A stretch of 39,321 bases of DNA from a virus: the IMG/VR virus record IMGVR_UViG_3300017989_000216, positions 1 through 39,321 of that record; one strand, written 5' to 3'. Shown here one piece after another: positions 29,978 to 38,546 of this stretch. Made by a program: the position numbers and the translations under genes. Every line of letters starts with the position of its first letter. The stretch's first letter is position 1. The notes under the pieces are model-generated. The model was not told the DNA's origin and did no database searches. It was given only the letters and a program-made list of their open reading frames with translations.

Positions 29978-30676
29978 ATGGAAGAAGCAAATAAAGAATT
30001 GGAAACAACGCTTCAAACTGAAGCTCCATCTGAACCCGTTCCTGAGAATAATCAGGAGCCCCCTGCTCAGGATTCGGGTTCTTATGATTACAATAAAGAA
30101 GCGACTAATCTTATTCGTTTAAGGGAAGCTAAAGAGCGAGCAGAGAGAGAAAAGGAAGAACTTCAGGCACAGCTTGAAGCGTATAGAAATCAAACTAAGC
30201 AAGAAGAAGAGACTCCAGAAGAGTTTCTTGATGACACTGAGCGACTTCAGAAAGAGGTTGAGACTGTTAAGAAGCAGCTCGAATCTTATCAAAAGCAACA
30301 GGCCATGTCAGCGGATGAGTCGCGACTGAAGTCGGTATACTCAGATTTCGAGCAGGTTGTGAATAACGATACGATTGCTAAGCTCAGAGAAGTAGATCCT
30401 GAAACAGCAGAAACGATCGCTACATCACAAGCTTCTCTTTATGCAAGGGGAGCGGCGGCGTATAAACGCATTAAAGAGCTGAATCTAGATGATAGATACG
30501 CGAAGGATCGCCAGAAGGCTCAAGAGAATGTGAACAAGCCGCGTCCAATGAACAGTGTCTCTCCTCAGACAGGAGACGGCCCATTATCGATGGCCAACGC
30601 GTTTGCCAGTGGATTAACTCCTGAGCTTAAGAAACAGCTTTGGGCAGAAATGCAGGCCGCTTCAAAGAAAATATAG
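29978..30676 (+). CDS. Capsid scaffolding protein (232 aa)
   Basis: Three bases after the preceding stop. The N-terminus is a Pro/Gln/Glu-rich disordered tail. Residues about 45-115 form a long coiled coil (LREAKERAEREKEELQAQLE; LQKEVETVKKQLESYQKQQA), then an ordered helical region DFEQVVNNDTIAKLREVDPE, and a C-terminal short helix (LTPELKKQLWAEMQAASKKI) likely to contact the capsid protein. Position immediately before the capsid gene and composition fit phage scaffolds. No protease is visible. Confidence 0.85.
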   Translation: MEEANKELETTLQTEAPSEPVPENNQEPPAQDSGSYDYNKEATNLIRLREAKERAEREKEELQAQLEAYRNQTKQEEETPEEFLDDTERLQKEVETVKKQLESYQKQQAMSADESRLKSVYSDFEQVVNNDTIAKLREVDPETAETIATSQASLYARGAAAYKRIKELNLDDRYAKDRQKAQENVNKPRPMNSVSPQTGDGPLSMANAFASGLTPELKKQLWAEMQAASKKI

Positions 30677-30691
30677 CACTATACTACTACA

Positions 30692-30768
30692 CATCGCCTG
30701 GCTTCACGGGCGATGCCCTCGGTGGAACGGACTCTATCTCCTCGCCACCGAGGGGCCTAATTTTTTTT
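30692..30768 (+). terminator. Terminator between scaffold and capsid genes
   Basis: Two perfect stems follow each other: CATCGCC/GGCGATG (30692-30715) and CCCTCGGTGG/CCACCGAGGG (30716-30754), the second followed by GCCTAA and eight T (30761-30768). The T tract begins six bases after the stem, so termination may be partial, which would let both read-through and the new promoter supply capsid mRNA. Confidence 0.75.
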
Positions 30769-30776
30769 CTAAATAT

Positions 30777-30806
30777 TTGCATCTCAATTTTTAAGAGCGT
30801 TATACT
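30777..30806 (+). promoter_or_regulatory. Promoter of the major capsid gene
   Basis: TTGCAT (30777-30782), 18-base spacer, TATACT (30801-30806). It directly follows the scaffold terminator and gives a leader of about 185 bases before the capsid ATG. This pattern raises capsid expression above that of scaffold. Confidence 0.65.
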
Positions 30807-30818
30807 AGTTATGCGTAA

Positions 30819-30965
30819 GAAGGGTCGCGCCTTCAATGAAGGTTATGCCTTCACAATCATATCGACGTAAGGGATTCGTCAACCCATCGACGTAAGGGCC
30901 TCGTCACCCCAGACGTAAGAGACTCGTCAACTCACTCGTAGTTGTTTTTCACGCATGGGCGTGAA
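30819..30965 (+). repeat. Capsid-gene leader: tandem repeats and six small hairpins
   Basis: In the non-coding leader are, in order: GAAGG-GTCGCG-CCTTC (30819-30834); GAAGG-TTATG-CCTTC (30838-30852); three tandem units of about 25 bases (30861-30885, 30886-30910, 30911-30933) with core GACGTAAG and TCGTCA, each able to form a GACG/CGTC stem; and TTCACGC-ATGG-GCGTGAA (30948-30965). This accounts for the 323-base stretch 30677-30999 together with the terminator and promoter; no gene is supported there. Confidence 0.8.
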
Positions 30966-30999
30966 TCATGTTTGTTTGTAATCATTAGGAATAAAACCT

Positions 31000-31947
31000 A
31001 TGGCTATAACAACAACGAGCGTGCTGCCTGCACCAGTGCAACAATCATTTTCTATGAAGTTGCTAAGTGTGCCGGTTCCTAATATGATCCACAAAATTCC
31101 TGCAGTAATGAAAACCATGCCTGCAAAAGGTGGAACAACCCTTAGGATGCGACGCTATAATCCACTTGATACTGCGATGGTGCCACTTGGTAACACAGGT
31201 GTAACACCTCCAGCTCAGCAGCTGACTGCTGTTGATATCGATGCCGAAATCTCTTTTTATGGAACATACATTCAATTGAATGAACAAGTCACACTGCAGA
31301 ACCAAGACCCTGTCTTGAATGAAGCAGCTAAGAGACTTGGTGTTTCTCTTCGTCAAACCGAAGACCAATTAACAAGAGACATGTTGGCAGCAACCGCTTC
31401 TTTCATTAACTGTGGTGGCGGTGTAAATGGCGACAACCCAACAGAACTAACACGTTCTGACGTTGATACCGTAGTTAGAACCCTTCTTTCTGCAGATGCT
31501 TATACAATTATGGACAACATCGAAGGTGAAAATAAGTTCGGTACAGCTCCAGTACGTGATGCCTATTTTGCTCTCTGTAACACAGATCTTACAGGTGAAT
31601 TAGATGCTGTTTCTGGTTTCATTAACAAGAACCAGTACCCAGCACCTATGAACGCTCTTAGATCTGAATGGGGTGCAATCGGTAACCTTAGATTCTTGGT
31701 ATCTTCCATTGGATCTAAGACAACCGCAGGCTCTGCATTGGGTGCTGACGTCTACAATATTTTCTGTGTTGGTATGGAAGCTTATGCATGTATTGAACAG
31801 AATCAATATTCTGCTCAGTTCATCTACAGACCACCTATATATGATGGTCCGTTAGCGCTTAATGCTTCTGTTGGATATAAGTTTGCTGAGGTTCCACGAA
31901 TCCTTAATGACGAGTGGATCATCAACTTACGCACAACACTATCATAA
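31000..31947 (+). CDS. Major capsid protein, N4-gp56 type (315 aa)
   Basis: The sequence fits the N4-gp56 family of HK97-fold capsid proteins: N-terminal LLSVPVPNMIHKIPAVMKTM, the P-domain-like GGTTLRMRRYNPLDTA, the E-loop region ending in LTAVDIDAEISFYGTYIQLN, the long spine helix LNEAAKRLGVSLRQTEDQL, and a C-terminal AYACIEQNQYSAQFIYRPP followed by GYKFAEVPRILNDEWI. The length (315) is usual for the family. AGGA lies nine bases before the ATG, after a structured leader. Builds the icosahedral shell around the scaffold. Confidence 0.9.
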   Translation: MAITTTSVLPAPVQQSFSMKLLSVPVPNMIHKIPAVMKTMPAKGGTTLRMRRYNPLDTAMVPLGNTGVTPPAQQLTAVDIDAEISFYGTYIQLNEQVTLQNQDPVLNEAAKRLGVSLRQTEDQLTRDMLAATASFINCGGGVNGDNPTELTRSDVDTVVRTLLSADAYTIMDNIEGENKFGTAPVRDAYFALCNTDLTGELDAVSGFINKNQYPAPMNALRSEWGAIGNLRFLVSSIGSKTTAGSALGADVYNIFCVGMEAYACIEQNQYSAQFIYRPPIYDGPLALNASVGYKFAEVPRILNDEWIINLRTTLS

Positions 31948-31957
31948 GGAGTAGATC

Positions 31958-32977
31958 ATGTCAGATAACACAATAATCCAACAAGGTGCGTTCACCTCTG
32001 ATGGAACAGATAAGATCATTCCTTTAAGATCTAGTGCTGATTGGGTAAAGGTTTATAACCTCACAAACATTTCAGGAACAACACAGTATGCAGGTTTAAC
32101 GTGGTGGTGGCAGAAAGAAATGACCTCCGATGACTCTGTAACGGAATACCATGCAGCAGCATCTCAGGCAGTTTCTATGTCGACATCAACTATCGGTTAT
32201 AACGGTGCTACCTATCGAGGTATCTCCCTCATAGATACATCAAACCTAACCCTTGGTGGTGAGGTTGCCGTTACAGCTGGTACTAACGTTACACAACCTG
32301 TTTACAGCACTGCTGATACAGGAACAATGATCAATGGCAGCATTGTCAGAATCCAAAATACGAACCATAACAACCTTAACGGCTTAGACTTCTCTGTAGA
32401 CACAGTCACAGCGGATACAAGCTTTAGGTTGGCTAACACAATTGCAACAGCTCCAGGGCGAATTGCAGGTGCTAATGGTACGTATAGACTTGTGGCTCAG
32501 AATGCGACTATCTATGAAACATTCAAGCCACGTAGCCGTGTAATCGCTAACATCACACAGGCAAACCCTGGTGTTGTTACAACACTCGTAGACCACACCT
32601 ACCAAACAGGTGAAAGAATTCGCCTCAAGGTTCCTGCAGGTAGTGGAATGACAGAACTGAACGATGTTCTTGTAACTGTCACACGAGTAAATGCATCAAC
32701 ATTCTCAATTGGTGTTGATACATCTGGTTACACAGCATTTGCATTCCCAATTTATTCGGCCGTCCCTTATACACCTGCACAGTCAATACCTGTAGGTGAA
32801 ACAGCTTCAAGCACATACGTGAACCTTCTTGATGATGCAACTCTTAACAGTGCATTCATCGGAATTGTTCTCGGAACAAGTGCAACAGCTGGTGTTGCGC
32901 TAGGAAGTCCTGGTGGAACAAGCGGAGACGCCATTAAGTGGGTTGCAGGTAAGTCATTTGCAACTGATATAGCATAA
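31958..32977 (+). CDS. Capsid/tail-associated structural protein with FCCH-like domain (339 aa)
   Basis: Beta-rich with N-terminal SDNTIIQQGAFTSDGTDKII, a WWWQKEM motif, and a middle region of small beta domains. Residues about 200-265 (ITQANPGVVTTLVDHTYQTG; RIRLKVPAGSGMTELNDVLV) match a fold like the E1 FCCH domain found in many phage structural proteins; a similar cluster is in residues 90-155. It follows the capsid gene and I recall related proteins in that place in other podoviruses. A capsid decoration or spike role is likely. Confidence 0.75.
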   Translation: MSDNTIIQQGAFTSDGTDKIIPLRSSADWVKVYNLTNISGTTQYAGLTWWWQKEMTSDDSVTEYHAAASQAVSMSTSTIGYNGATYRGISLIDTSNLTLGGEVAVTAGTNVTQPVYSTADTGTMINGSIVRIQNTNHNNLNGLDFSVDTVTADTSFRLANTIATAPGRIAGANGTYRLVAQNATIYETFKPRSRVIANITQANPGVVTTLVDHTYQTGERIRLKVPAGSGMTELNDVLVTVTRVNASTFSIGVDTSGYTAFAFPIYSAVPYTPAQSIPVGETASSTYVNLLDDATLNSAFIGIVLGTSATAGVALGSPGGTSGDAIKWVAGKSFATDIA

Positions 32978-32990
32978 GTCACGCAAATAT

Positions 32991-33010
32991 AGGGAGGCTT
33001 CGGCCTCCCT
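32991..33010 (+). other. Perfect 8-bp hairpin with UUCG tetraloop
   Basis: AGGGAGGC-TTCG-GCCTCCCT (32991-33010). UUCG closes very stable RNA hairpins. No T tract follows, so it likely protects the upstream capsid mRNA from 3' decay or separates expression levels; a weak terminator is the alternative. Confidence 0.7.
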
Positions 33011-33027
33011 TCAAGAAAGGGAGATAT

Positions 33028-33417
33028 ATGGAAGAGAAGCAAACGAGTGTAAGTAAGCCTAAAAAGAATATGAAGTATATGCGCGATAAAGAGCGCGAGA
33101 AGGTTAAGGGAGTTTTCCGTAATTTTGAGGTACCTGGCGGAGAGCTCGCTTTCGTTTATAAAAAGTATCCACAAGATCAGCCTGAAAGATTTAAACTCAG
33201 AGATGGCCAGATATACGAAATACCTTTAGGGGTTGCTAAGCACTTGAATACTAGTGGTTGGTATCCACAGCATGCACATGCAGTGAATGCTGATGGAAAG
33301 TCTATCGCTAAGATTGGTAAGAAAGTAAGAAGGTATGCGTTTCAGAGTATGGAGTTTGTTGATCCAGATGACTTTGAGACGGCTGATAAAGCTATAATAA
33401 CCGTCGAAAACGTTTAA
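33028..33417 (+). CDS. Conserved structural-cluster protein (129 aa)
   Basis: AAAGGGAG precedes the ATG. A basic N-terminus (MEEKQTSVSKPKKNMKYMRD) is followed by a compact beta-rich core: VFRNFEVPGGELAFVYKKYP, LRDGQIYEIPLGVAKHLN and a W.PQHA motif (GWYPQHAHAVNADG). I recall this pattern between capsid and adaptor genes of related phages. Function unknown, perhaps head completion. Confidence 0.7.
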   Translation: MEEKQTSVSKPKKNMKYMRDKEREKVKGVFRNFEVPGGELAFVYKKYPQDQPERFKLRDGQIYEIPLGVAKHLNTSGWYPQHAHAVNADGKSIAKIGKKVRRYAFQSMEFVDPDDFETADKAIITVENV

Positions 33418-33433
33418 CACAGATAGCCTGTGT
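33417..33433 (+). other. Short intergenic hairpin
   Basis: ACACAG-ATAGC-CTGTGT, starting on the last base of the upstream stop codon. No T tract. Confidence 0.45.
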
Positions 33434-33452
33434 ATTAAATAAGGAGTAGCCA

Positions 33453-34460
33453 ATGGCAACGCCAGATTCAACGCTTTCAGCGCTTAGCATGATCAGGACT
33501 AAAGTACGCAGGCTTACAAGAAGTCCGTCGTCGTCTCAACTAACAGACGATCAGATTGATGAATACGTAAACACATTTGTCTTGTACGATTTTCCTGAAT
33601 TTACAATCGACAATAAGCTGACATTTTTCTTGTCACCTAATGTTGATGTTTATGGAACTAATACGGTTGATGAGGACTCGCCGCTCTATAACTTTAAGAA
33701 TGTTTATCTCAGTGTTAAGAATCCATGTTATGTGGCAGGACAGGAGATAAGTGTCTCAGAGAATAGAACAGAGTTCTACAGGAAGTATCCGAAGTACGAG
33801 ACATCTGAAAATGTAGATACCGGGGATAGTGTAACAGTCTCATTTTCGGGGACTCTTGCTCAGACTCCTGTACTTGCCCGGACGGTTACATTTAGTTCCA
33901 TTGATGATGACGGTGAAGCCATTGTCTTGAAGGATGTTCCTCAGGTAGATGGAACTACCGGAATTATCACAAGTACAGGAGATTTGGTTGAGCCTGACTC
34001 TACGGTAAGCGTAGGAACTATTGATTACATTTCAGGTGTATATGCATTCACATTTCCTGTAGCTCCTGGCACAGGAGAGAATGTTGTTGCTCAGGCATAT
34101 GTATATCAAACAGGAATTCCTAGATCTGTACTTTATGAAAATAGAGAGTTTACATTCCGACCTGTTCCAGACAAGACGTATCGAGTAGAAATTGATGCGT
34201 TTAAGAGGCCTACTGAGTTACTTAACGTAACAGATATGCCAGATCAGGCTCAATGGTGGCAGTACATAGCGTACGGAGCAGCGAAGAAGATATTTGAAGA
34301 TAGGATGGATGTCGAAAGTGTTGAAGCCATTACCCCTGAGTTTATGCGACAAAGATCTCTCGTTCTACAGAAACTCGTCGTCCAGCAGTCAGAAGAGAGA
34401 ACGGCAACTATTTATACGAATCAAGGATCGGGATTCTATGTCGATGGAAACGATTTTTAA
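33453..34460 (+). CDS. Head-tail adaptor protein (335 aa)
   Basis: The N-terminus has IRTKVRRLTRSPSSSQLTDD followed by QIDEYVNTFVLYDFPE, a pattern typical of podovirus adaptor (gp4/tail tubular A-like) proteins; the C-terminal half returns to a helical adaptor fold (PDQAQWWQYIAYGAAKKIFE). Between them, about residues 120-215, is an inserted beta domain with an FSGTL, LKDVPQVDGTTG and VGTIDYISGVY pattern. It should dock under the portal and receive the nozzle. Insertion length makes it longer than the minimal adaptor. Confidence 0.75.
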   Translation: MATPDSTLSALSMIRTKVRRLTRSPSSSQLTDDQIDEYVNTFVLYDFPEFTIDNKLTFFLSPNVDVYGTNTVDEDSPLYNFKNVYLSVKNPCYVAGQEISVSENRTEFYRKYPKYETSENVDTGDSVTVSFSGTLAQTPVLARTVTFSSIDDDGEAIVLKDVPQVDGTTGIITSTGDLVEPDSTVSVGTIDYISGVYAFTFPVAPGTGENVVAQAYVYQTGIPRSVLYENREFTFRPVPDKTYRVEIDAFKRPTELLNVTDMPDQAQWWQYIAYGAAKKIFEDRMDVESVEAITPEFMRQRSLVLQKLVVQQSEERTATIYTNQGSGFYVDGNDF

Positions 34461-34569
34461 GGTTCTAGAACCCTACATGAATGAGACTGGAGTAGTCTAC
34501 GGTGTCTCTTTCTTTGTTGTTGGGTTTTTGGGATACAAGATATATAGAGACCATAAAAGGGGAAGATAA
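34438..34569 (+). CDS. Tiny single-pass membrane protein (43 aa)
   Basis: Overlaps the adaptor end by 23 bases in another frame and shares one base with the next start (TAATG). MSMETIFKVLEPYMNETG, then a hydrophobic helix VVYGVSFFVVGFLGY and a basic end (RDHKRGR). The start could be ATG 34438 or 34444. It fits a small holin-type or membrane-connector peptide within the tail operon. Function unknown. Confidence 0.6.
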   Translation: MSMETIFKVLEPYMNETGVVYGVSFFVVGFLGYKIYRDHKRGR

Positions 34570-35135
34570 TGGCATATAAGAATAATATACCGCAAGCGAC
34601 TGATCTCCTTTCGCAGTCGCAAGACGACATTCTAAATAATTTTGCAGGTATCAAGACGTTGGTAGATATAAACCACGTTACATTTGATGCCGGTGACCAA
34701 GGAAAACACTCTTTTGTTCAGCTCCCAGTACAGTCTCCAGTTCCTACCACTGGTGCTGGTGAAGTAGGGCTTTACTGTCAGACTTCTACGCTTACTGGGA
34801 ATCCTGAACTTGTGTTCTCACATGAGAGTGCAGGCTCTACATATGAGTTCACATCAGCAGTAAAAAATGAGCAGGGATACGCAATGCTCCCTTCTGGAAT
34901 TATATTCAAGTGGGGATCAGGCACTGTAAATGCTAACACAACGGCTACTGTCAACTTCGCCACAGGTGCTGGGGTACCGACCTTTACAACTGTATATAAT
35001 GTGCAAGTAACAAGGCAGGGCACGACAGGTGAAACCGGTGTGTTGTATTACGAGAGTTACACCACGTCTTCTATAACAGTGTTTAACACAGCAGATGCTA
35101 GCAAGAAGTTCTTCTATACAGTTATAGGAGTCTAA
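34569..35135 (+). CDS. Tail fibre/knob-like structural protein (188 aa)
   Basis: The N-terminus reads YKNNIPQATDLLSQSQDDIL followed by NNFAGIKTLVDINHVTFDAG and QGKHSFVQLPVQ, a module I recall in short tail fibres of many podoviruses. The C-terminal part (GIIFKWGSG, then TVYNVQVTRQG and SITVFNTADASKKFFYTVIG) resembles gp53-like/short-fibre knob domains. Probable trimeric tail appendage or tip. It lies between adaptor and nozzle. Confidence 0.75.
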   Translation: MAYKNNIPQATDLLSQSQDDILNNFAGIKTLVDINHVTFDAGDQGKHSFVQLPVQSPVPTTGAGEVGLYCQTSTLTGNPELVFSHESAGSTYEFTSAVKNEQGYAMLPSGIIFKWGSGTVNANTTATVNFATGAGVPTFTTVYNVQVTRQGTTGETGVLYYESYTTSSITVFNTADASKKFFYTVIGV

Positions 35136-35136
35136 T

Positions 35137-37422
35137 ATGCCTTACGATCGTTTTCTTATATCACCAATACAGAGTGGTTTAATAACGGACGTTCGTCCGT
35201 GGCAGATACCAGAGGATGCATACGCTAAGCTAAATAATGCTTACGTCCATAAGGGAGTGCTGAGAAAGCGATTCGGCTCAAAGCTTATGGGAGAAAGCAG
35301 CGCAACATCAGTTGAAGATCAACTTCGTTCTCGATTAAGGGTGTTAGTAGATATTACTAACGGCTCTGGCAATGCATCTGGAACTGTTCCTGGAACAGTG
35401 TTTGAAGTAGGTCAGATTTTCTCTATAGATGATAATATATATACTGTTGCTGTAACGGGAACGCCTGGTAATCTCCTGGACCAAGGGTTCCCAATTCCTA
35501 CCGCAACGTATAATACATCTACAGGGGCATACAACTTTGTTGGAGCTGCTCCTAATGCAAATGTTTACTTCTATCCATCACAGCCTGTTATGGGGATTAC
35601 TCACTTTGAAGATAATAAAGTAGCAAGTAATCCTGCATTTGCTTTCGATACTCAATTTGTTTATCGATATAACGGTAGTTCATGGAATGAAGATAGTGGT
35701 CCTGTATGGCAAGGATCTAATTCAGATTTCTTTTGGGCATCAAACTGGACTGGAAGAACTCTTGATGAGACGGCTTTGTTTGTTTCGAACTTTAATGCAA
35801 CCGTTGGTACCCCAGCAGCTACTGACGACCCATTGTATGTTTATAGAAACAGTGCATGGGTTGAATTTAGGCCTGTTTTTGAGGTTGCAGCTAATCTTCC
35901 ATCAAAGTATGTAGCAACAGCTAAGCTAGTTATTCCTTTTAAGGATAGGCTTCTTCTTCTTAACACAATCGAGTATGACGTTAGTACTAATACTAATGTG
36001 GAGCATGTTAACAGATGCAGGTTCTGTCATAACGGTGTTCCATTTCCAGCTGACGTTCCTGATAACGTTGCAGCTGCGGTATCTAATGCTTGGTTAGAAG
36101 GAAGTCAGACTTGGACAATAGGTGGAACAACACGTAGGTCTGATGGAGCAGGATTTATAGACGCTCCTACTGAAGAAGAGATTGAATCTGCAGAATTCAT
36201 CAAGGATAGATTAATCGTTTATTTTGAGAGAAGTACGTGGGAATTAGCCTATACAGGTAACCAGGTACAACCGTTTGTATGGCAGAAGATAAACACTGAG
36301 CTTGGATCAAAGTCTCTTAAGTCTCCAGTTCCATTTGATAAGGCTGTTTTCGCAGTTGGAAGGAACGAACTTCATGGTTGTTCTGGAGCAAATGTTTCAA
36401 AGATAGATGAAAAAATATCAGATCAGGTATTCGAAATACGTAATAGTAATGATGGTTTAAAGCGTGTCGCAGGTATAAGAGATTATTATACAGAACTTGT
36501 CTATTGGGCATTTCCGTCAGTAAATGCTGACACAAATTCTCAGATATTCAACGACAAGGTGCTTGTTTACAACTATATTGATGATGCATGGGCGACGGCA
36601 GATGATACCATCACAGCCTTTGGGTATTTTGAAGAACCGAACGCAGTCTCTTGGGAGTCAACAGAACTGTACTGGTCTGAGTCTAATTTCAAGTGGGATA
36701 GTGGAACAACTCAGACGAAGTTTAGGCAGATTATAGCTGGAAATCAGCAGGGTTTCATGTTCGTGTGTGATCCAGATATTTCTACAAATGAGGCTGTAAT
36801 GCAGATTACGAACCTTGCCTATGTGGGAACTGATCTGCACTGCACAATAATCAATCACACGCTGAACGATGGCGACTTTATACGTATCATCGATGAGGGT
36901 GTAACCCTTACCGGTTCAGGTATATATAAAATCGCCGTCGTAGATTCTGATACAGTTAATATTCTAGATTGTACGATGACTGGCACATACGATGGTGGTG
37001 CTAGGGCTGCGAGAGTTTCTCGTATCGATATTCTTTCTAAGCAATGGAATTTCTATATAGATAAAGGAAAAAACTTCTTCTTAGCAAAGATAGATTTTGC
37101 TGTAGAGAAGACTTCTAACGGAGAAGTAACTATAGATTACTATCCGTCTGCAACAGAGATTTCGATGATAGATAGCGCACAGGCAACAGGTATGATTTTA
37201 GGAGATAACATTCTCGAAACATCACCTTATGATTTGTATCCATTAGAGCAATCACAGAAACGTTTATGGCATCCAGTCTATTTCCAGACTGAAGGTGAAT
37301 GTGTACAGATACGTATATATCTAAGTGATGATCAGATGTTGGATCCTGATATATCAGCAGAAGACTTTAAGCTTGAAGGTCTTGTTGTTTTTGCGAGACA
37401 AACGTCTGAAAGGTTACAGTAA
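35137..37422 (+). CDS. Large tail nozzle / DNA-stabilisation protein (761 aa)
   Basis: Begins PYDRFLISPIQSGLITDVRP with PEDAYAKLNNAYVHKGVLRK RFGSK, a pattern shared by podovirus nozzle and P22 gp10-like stabilisation proteins. The rest is beta-rich and fits a multi-bladed platform; an inserted beta region (about 70-130) and a small E1/FCCH-like stretch (MQITNLAYVGTDLHCTIINH to YKIAVVDSDTVNILDC, about residues 550-615) are visible. It closes the tail tube beneath the adaptor. Ends with an overlap (TAATG) to the next gene. Confidence 0.8.
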   Translation: MPYDRFLISPIQSGLITDVRPWQIPEDAYAKLNNAYVHKGVLRKRFGSKLMGESSATSVEDQLRSRLRVLVDITNGSGNASGTVPGTVFEVGQIFSIDDNIYTVAVTGTPGNLLDQGFPIPTATYNTSTGAYNFVGAAPNANVYFYPSQPVMGITHFEDNKVASNPAFAFDTQFVYRYNGSSWNEDSGPVWQGSNSDFFWASNWTGRTLDETALFVSNFNATVGTPAATDDPLYVYRNSAWVEFRPVFEVAANLPSKYVATAKLVIPFKDRLLLLNTIEYDVSTNTNVEHVNRCRFCHNGVPFPADVPDNVAAAVSNAWLEGSQTWTIGGTTRRSDGAGFIDAPTEEEIESAEFIKDRLIVYFERSTWELAYTGNQVQPFVWQKINTELGSKSLKSPVPFDKAVFAVGRNELHGCSGANVSKIDEKISDQVFEIRNSNDGLKRVAGIRDYYTELVYWAFPSVNADTNSQIFNDKVLVYNYIDDAWATADDTITAFGYFEEPNAVSWESTELYWSESNFKWDSGTTQTKFRQIIAGNQQGFMFVCDPDISTNEAVMQITNLAYVGTDLHCTIINHTLNDGDFIRIIDEGVTLTGSGIYKIAVVDSDTVNILDCTMTGTYDGGARAARVSRIDILSKQWNFYIDKGKNFFLAKIDFAVEKTSNGEVTIDYYPSATEISMIDSAQATGMILGDNILETSPYDLYPLEQSQKRLWHPVYFQTEGECVQIRIYLSDDQMLDPDISAEDFKLEGLVVFARQTSERLQ

Positions 37423-37949
37423 TGGCACAAAGTGAGAATTTAGGTGCATTTGTTCCAACGACGTTTGTATGGGATGTTGGTGAGATAAAAGACATTGATG
37501 TTACAAGTCAGAAGTTTAAGGATTTATTGGTTCGGTTGTATCAGAATCTTAATTTGATTCAGCTTAATTTAAACGTGAAAGATTCTGCCTACTACGATAC
37601 GAATGAGTTTGTTAATGGTCATTCATTTCCTCCTAGTTCAACTGCAGGCTCTTCAAGCACGCAGGCAATAAACAGAAGGCAAGTGTTTCGAAAGATGATT
37701 TATTTTGGAGCATTGCCTAATACAGCAACAAAAAACGTTGCACATGAAATAGATATTACAGCTGGTTATACATTTACTAGAATTTATGGATGTGCATCTG
37801 ATACAACTAATTTAGTGTATACGCCGATACCAAATGCAAACACAGATATACGAATAACAGTAAATGCAACAAATGTGGTAATAACAACATCGGCGAATTA
37901 TTCTACGTATGATACGACATACGTTGTGCTTGAGTACTTAAAGCAATAG
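37422..37949 (+). CDS. Tail-associated structural protein (175 aa)
   Basis: TAATG-coupled to the nozzle gene. An alpha-helical N-terminus (IDVTSQKFKDLLVRLYQNLN) is followed by YYDTNEFVNGHSFPPS and a beta-rich C-terminal domain (RKMIYFGALPNTATKNVAHE; FTRIYGCASDTTNLVYTPIP). I recall this pattern after nozzle genes of other podoviruses. It is likely a virion protein, perhaps a tail needle or fibre base. Confidence 0.7.
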   Translation: MAQSENLGAFVPTTFVWDVGEIKDIDVTSQKFKDLLVRLYQNLNLIQLNLNVKDSAYYDTNEFVNGHSFPPSSTAGSSSTQAINRRQVFRKMIYFGALPNTATKNVAHEIDITAGYTFTRIYGCASDTTNLVYTPIPNANTDIRITVNATNVVITTSANYSTYDTTYVVLEYLKQ

Positions 37950-37961
37950 GAAAGGAGAGAG

Positions 37962-38537
37962 ATGGGATTATTTAAATCGCTAGGGCGAATGTTCTTTGGC
38001 AGTAAGCCAAAAGTTCAACAAGTAAAGCGATTCACTCCAGGTCAGGAAGCTGCTCTCAATCAGCTTTTAGGCCAAGGAATGGCAGATACAAACGTTGAAG
38101 GTTTAGAGAAAAGATATAGAAGTTTATTTGAAAGGGACGTCGTTCCAGACTTAGCTGAGAGGTTCACTGCCATGGGTGGTGGGCAGCGCTCTAGCGCCTT
38201 TGAAGAATCTTTAAGAAGAGGTGGTGGTGACTTGATGGAACAACTTGCAGGACTTCGTCATCAGTCAGGTATGCAGAAATTAGGATTTGGATTACAGCCT
38301 CAGTTCGACACAGTTATGACACCAGGATCTCAAGGTTTACTTGGAGGTATAATGTCTCCTTTAGGTGGTATGTTAGGTCAAAAGCTTGGAGGTATGATGG
38401 GCTTAGGAACTCCTCAGTATCAGCGTCCTCCAATGTATGCGCCGCCACAGGGTCAGTATCTTCCTGGTCAACCTAAGGGTCAGAGAAGAGGAATTAATCC
38501 TGTATTACTGAAGATTTTAGAAGGTATACAGTTATAA
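37962..38537 (+). CDS. Gly/Met/Gln-rich virion internal protein (191 aa)
   Basis: AGGAGAG precedes ATG. The N-terminus MGLFKSLGRMFFGSKPK is basic and amphipathic. Residues 22-100 contain helices with FTPGQEAALNQLLGQGM and DLAERFTAMGGGQRSSAFEE. Residues 110-150 are Gly/Met/Leu-rich (GLLGGIMSPLGGMLGQKLGG), a weakly hydrophobic stretch that may insert in a membrane. The end is Pro/Gln-rich. It resembles internal proteins that podoviruses eject into the cell envelope. Confidence 0.7.
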   Translation: MGLFKSLGRMFFGSKPKVQQVKRFTPGQEAALNQLLGQGMADTNVEGLEKRYRSLFERDVVPDLAERFTAMGGGQRSSAFEESLRRGGGDLMEQLAGLRHQSGMQKLGFGLQPQFDTVMTPGSQGLLGGIMSPLGGMLGQKLGGMMGLGTPQYQRPPMYAPPQGQYLPGQPKGQRRGINPVLLKILEGIQL

Positions 38538-38546
38538 GGAGTATAA

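Noticed and set aside
30861-30933. CRISPR-like array
   Set aside because: Three direct units are contiguous with no unique spacers; this is a tandem repeat in a leader.
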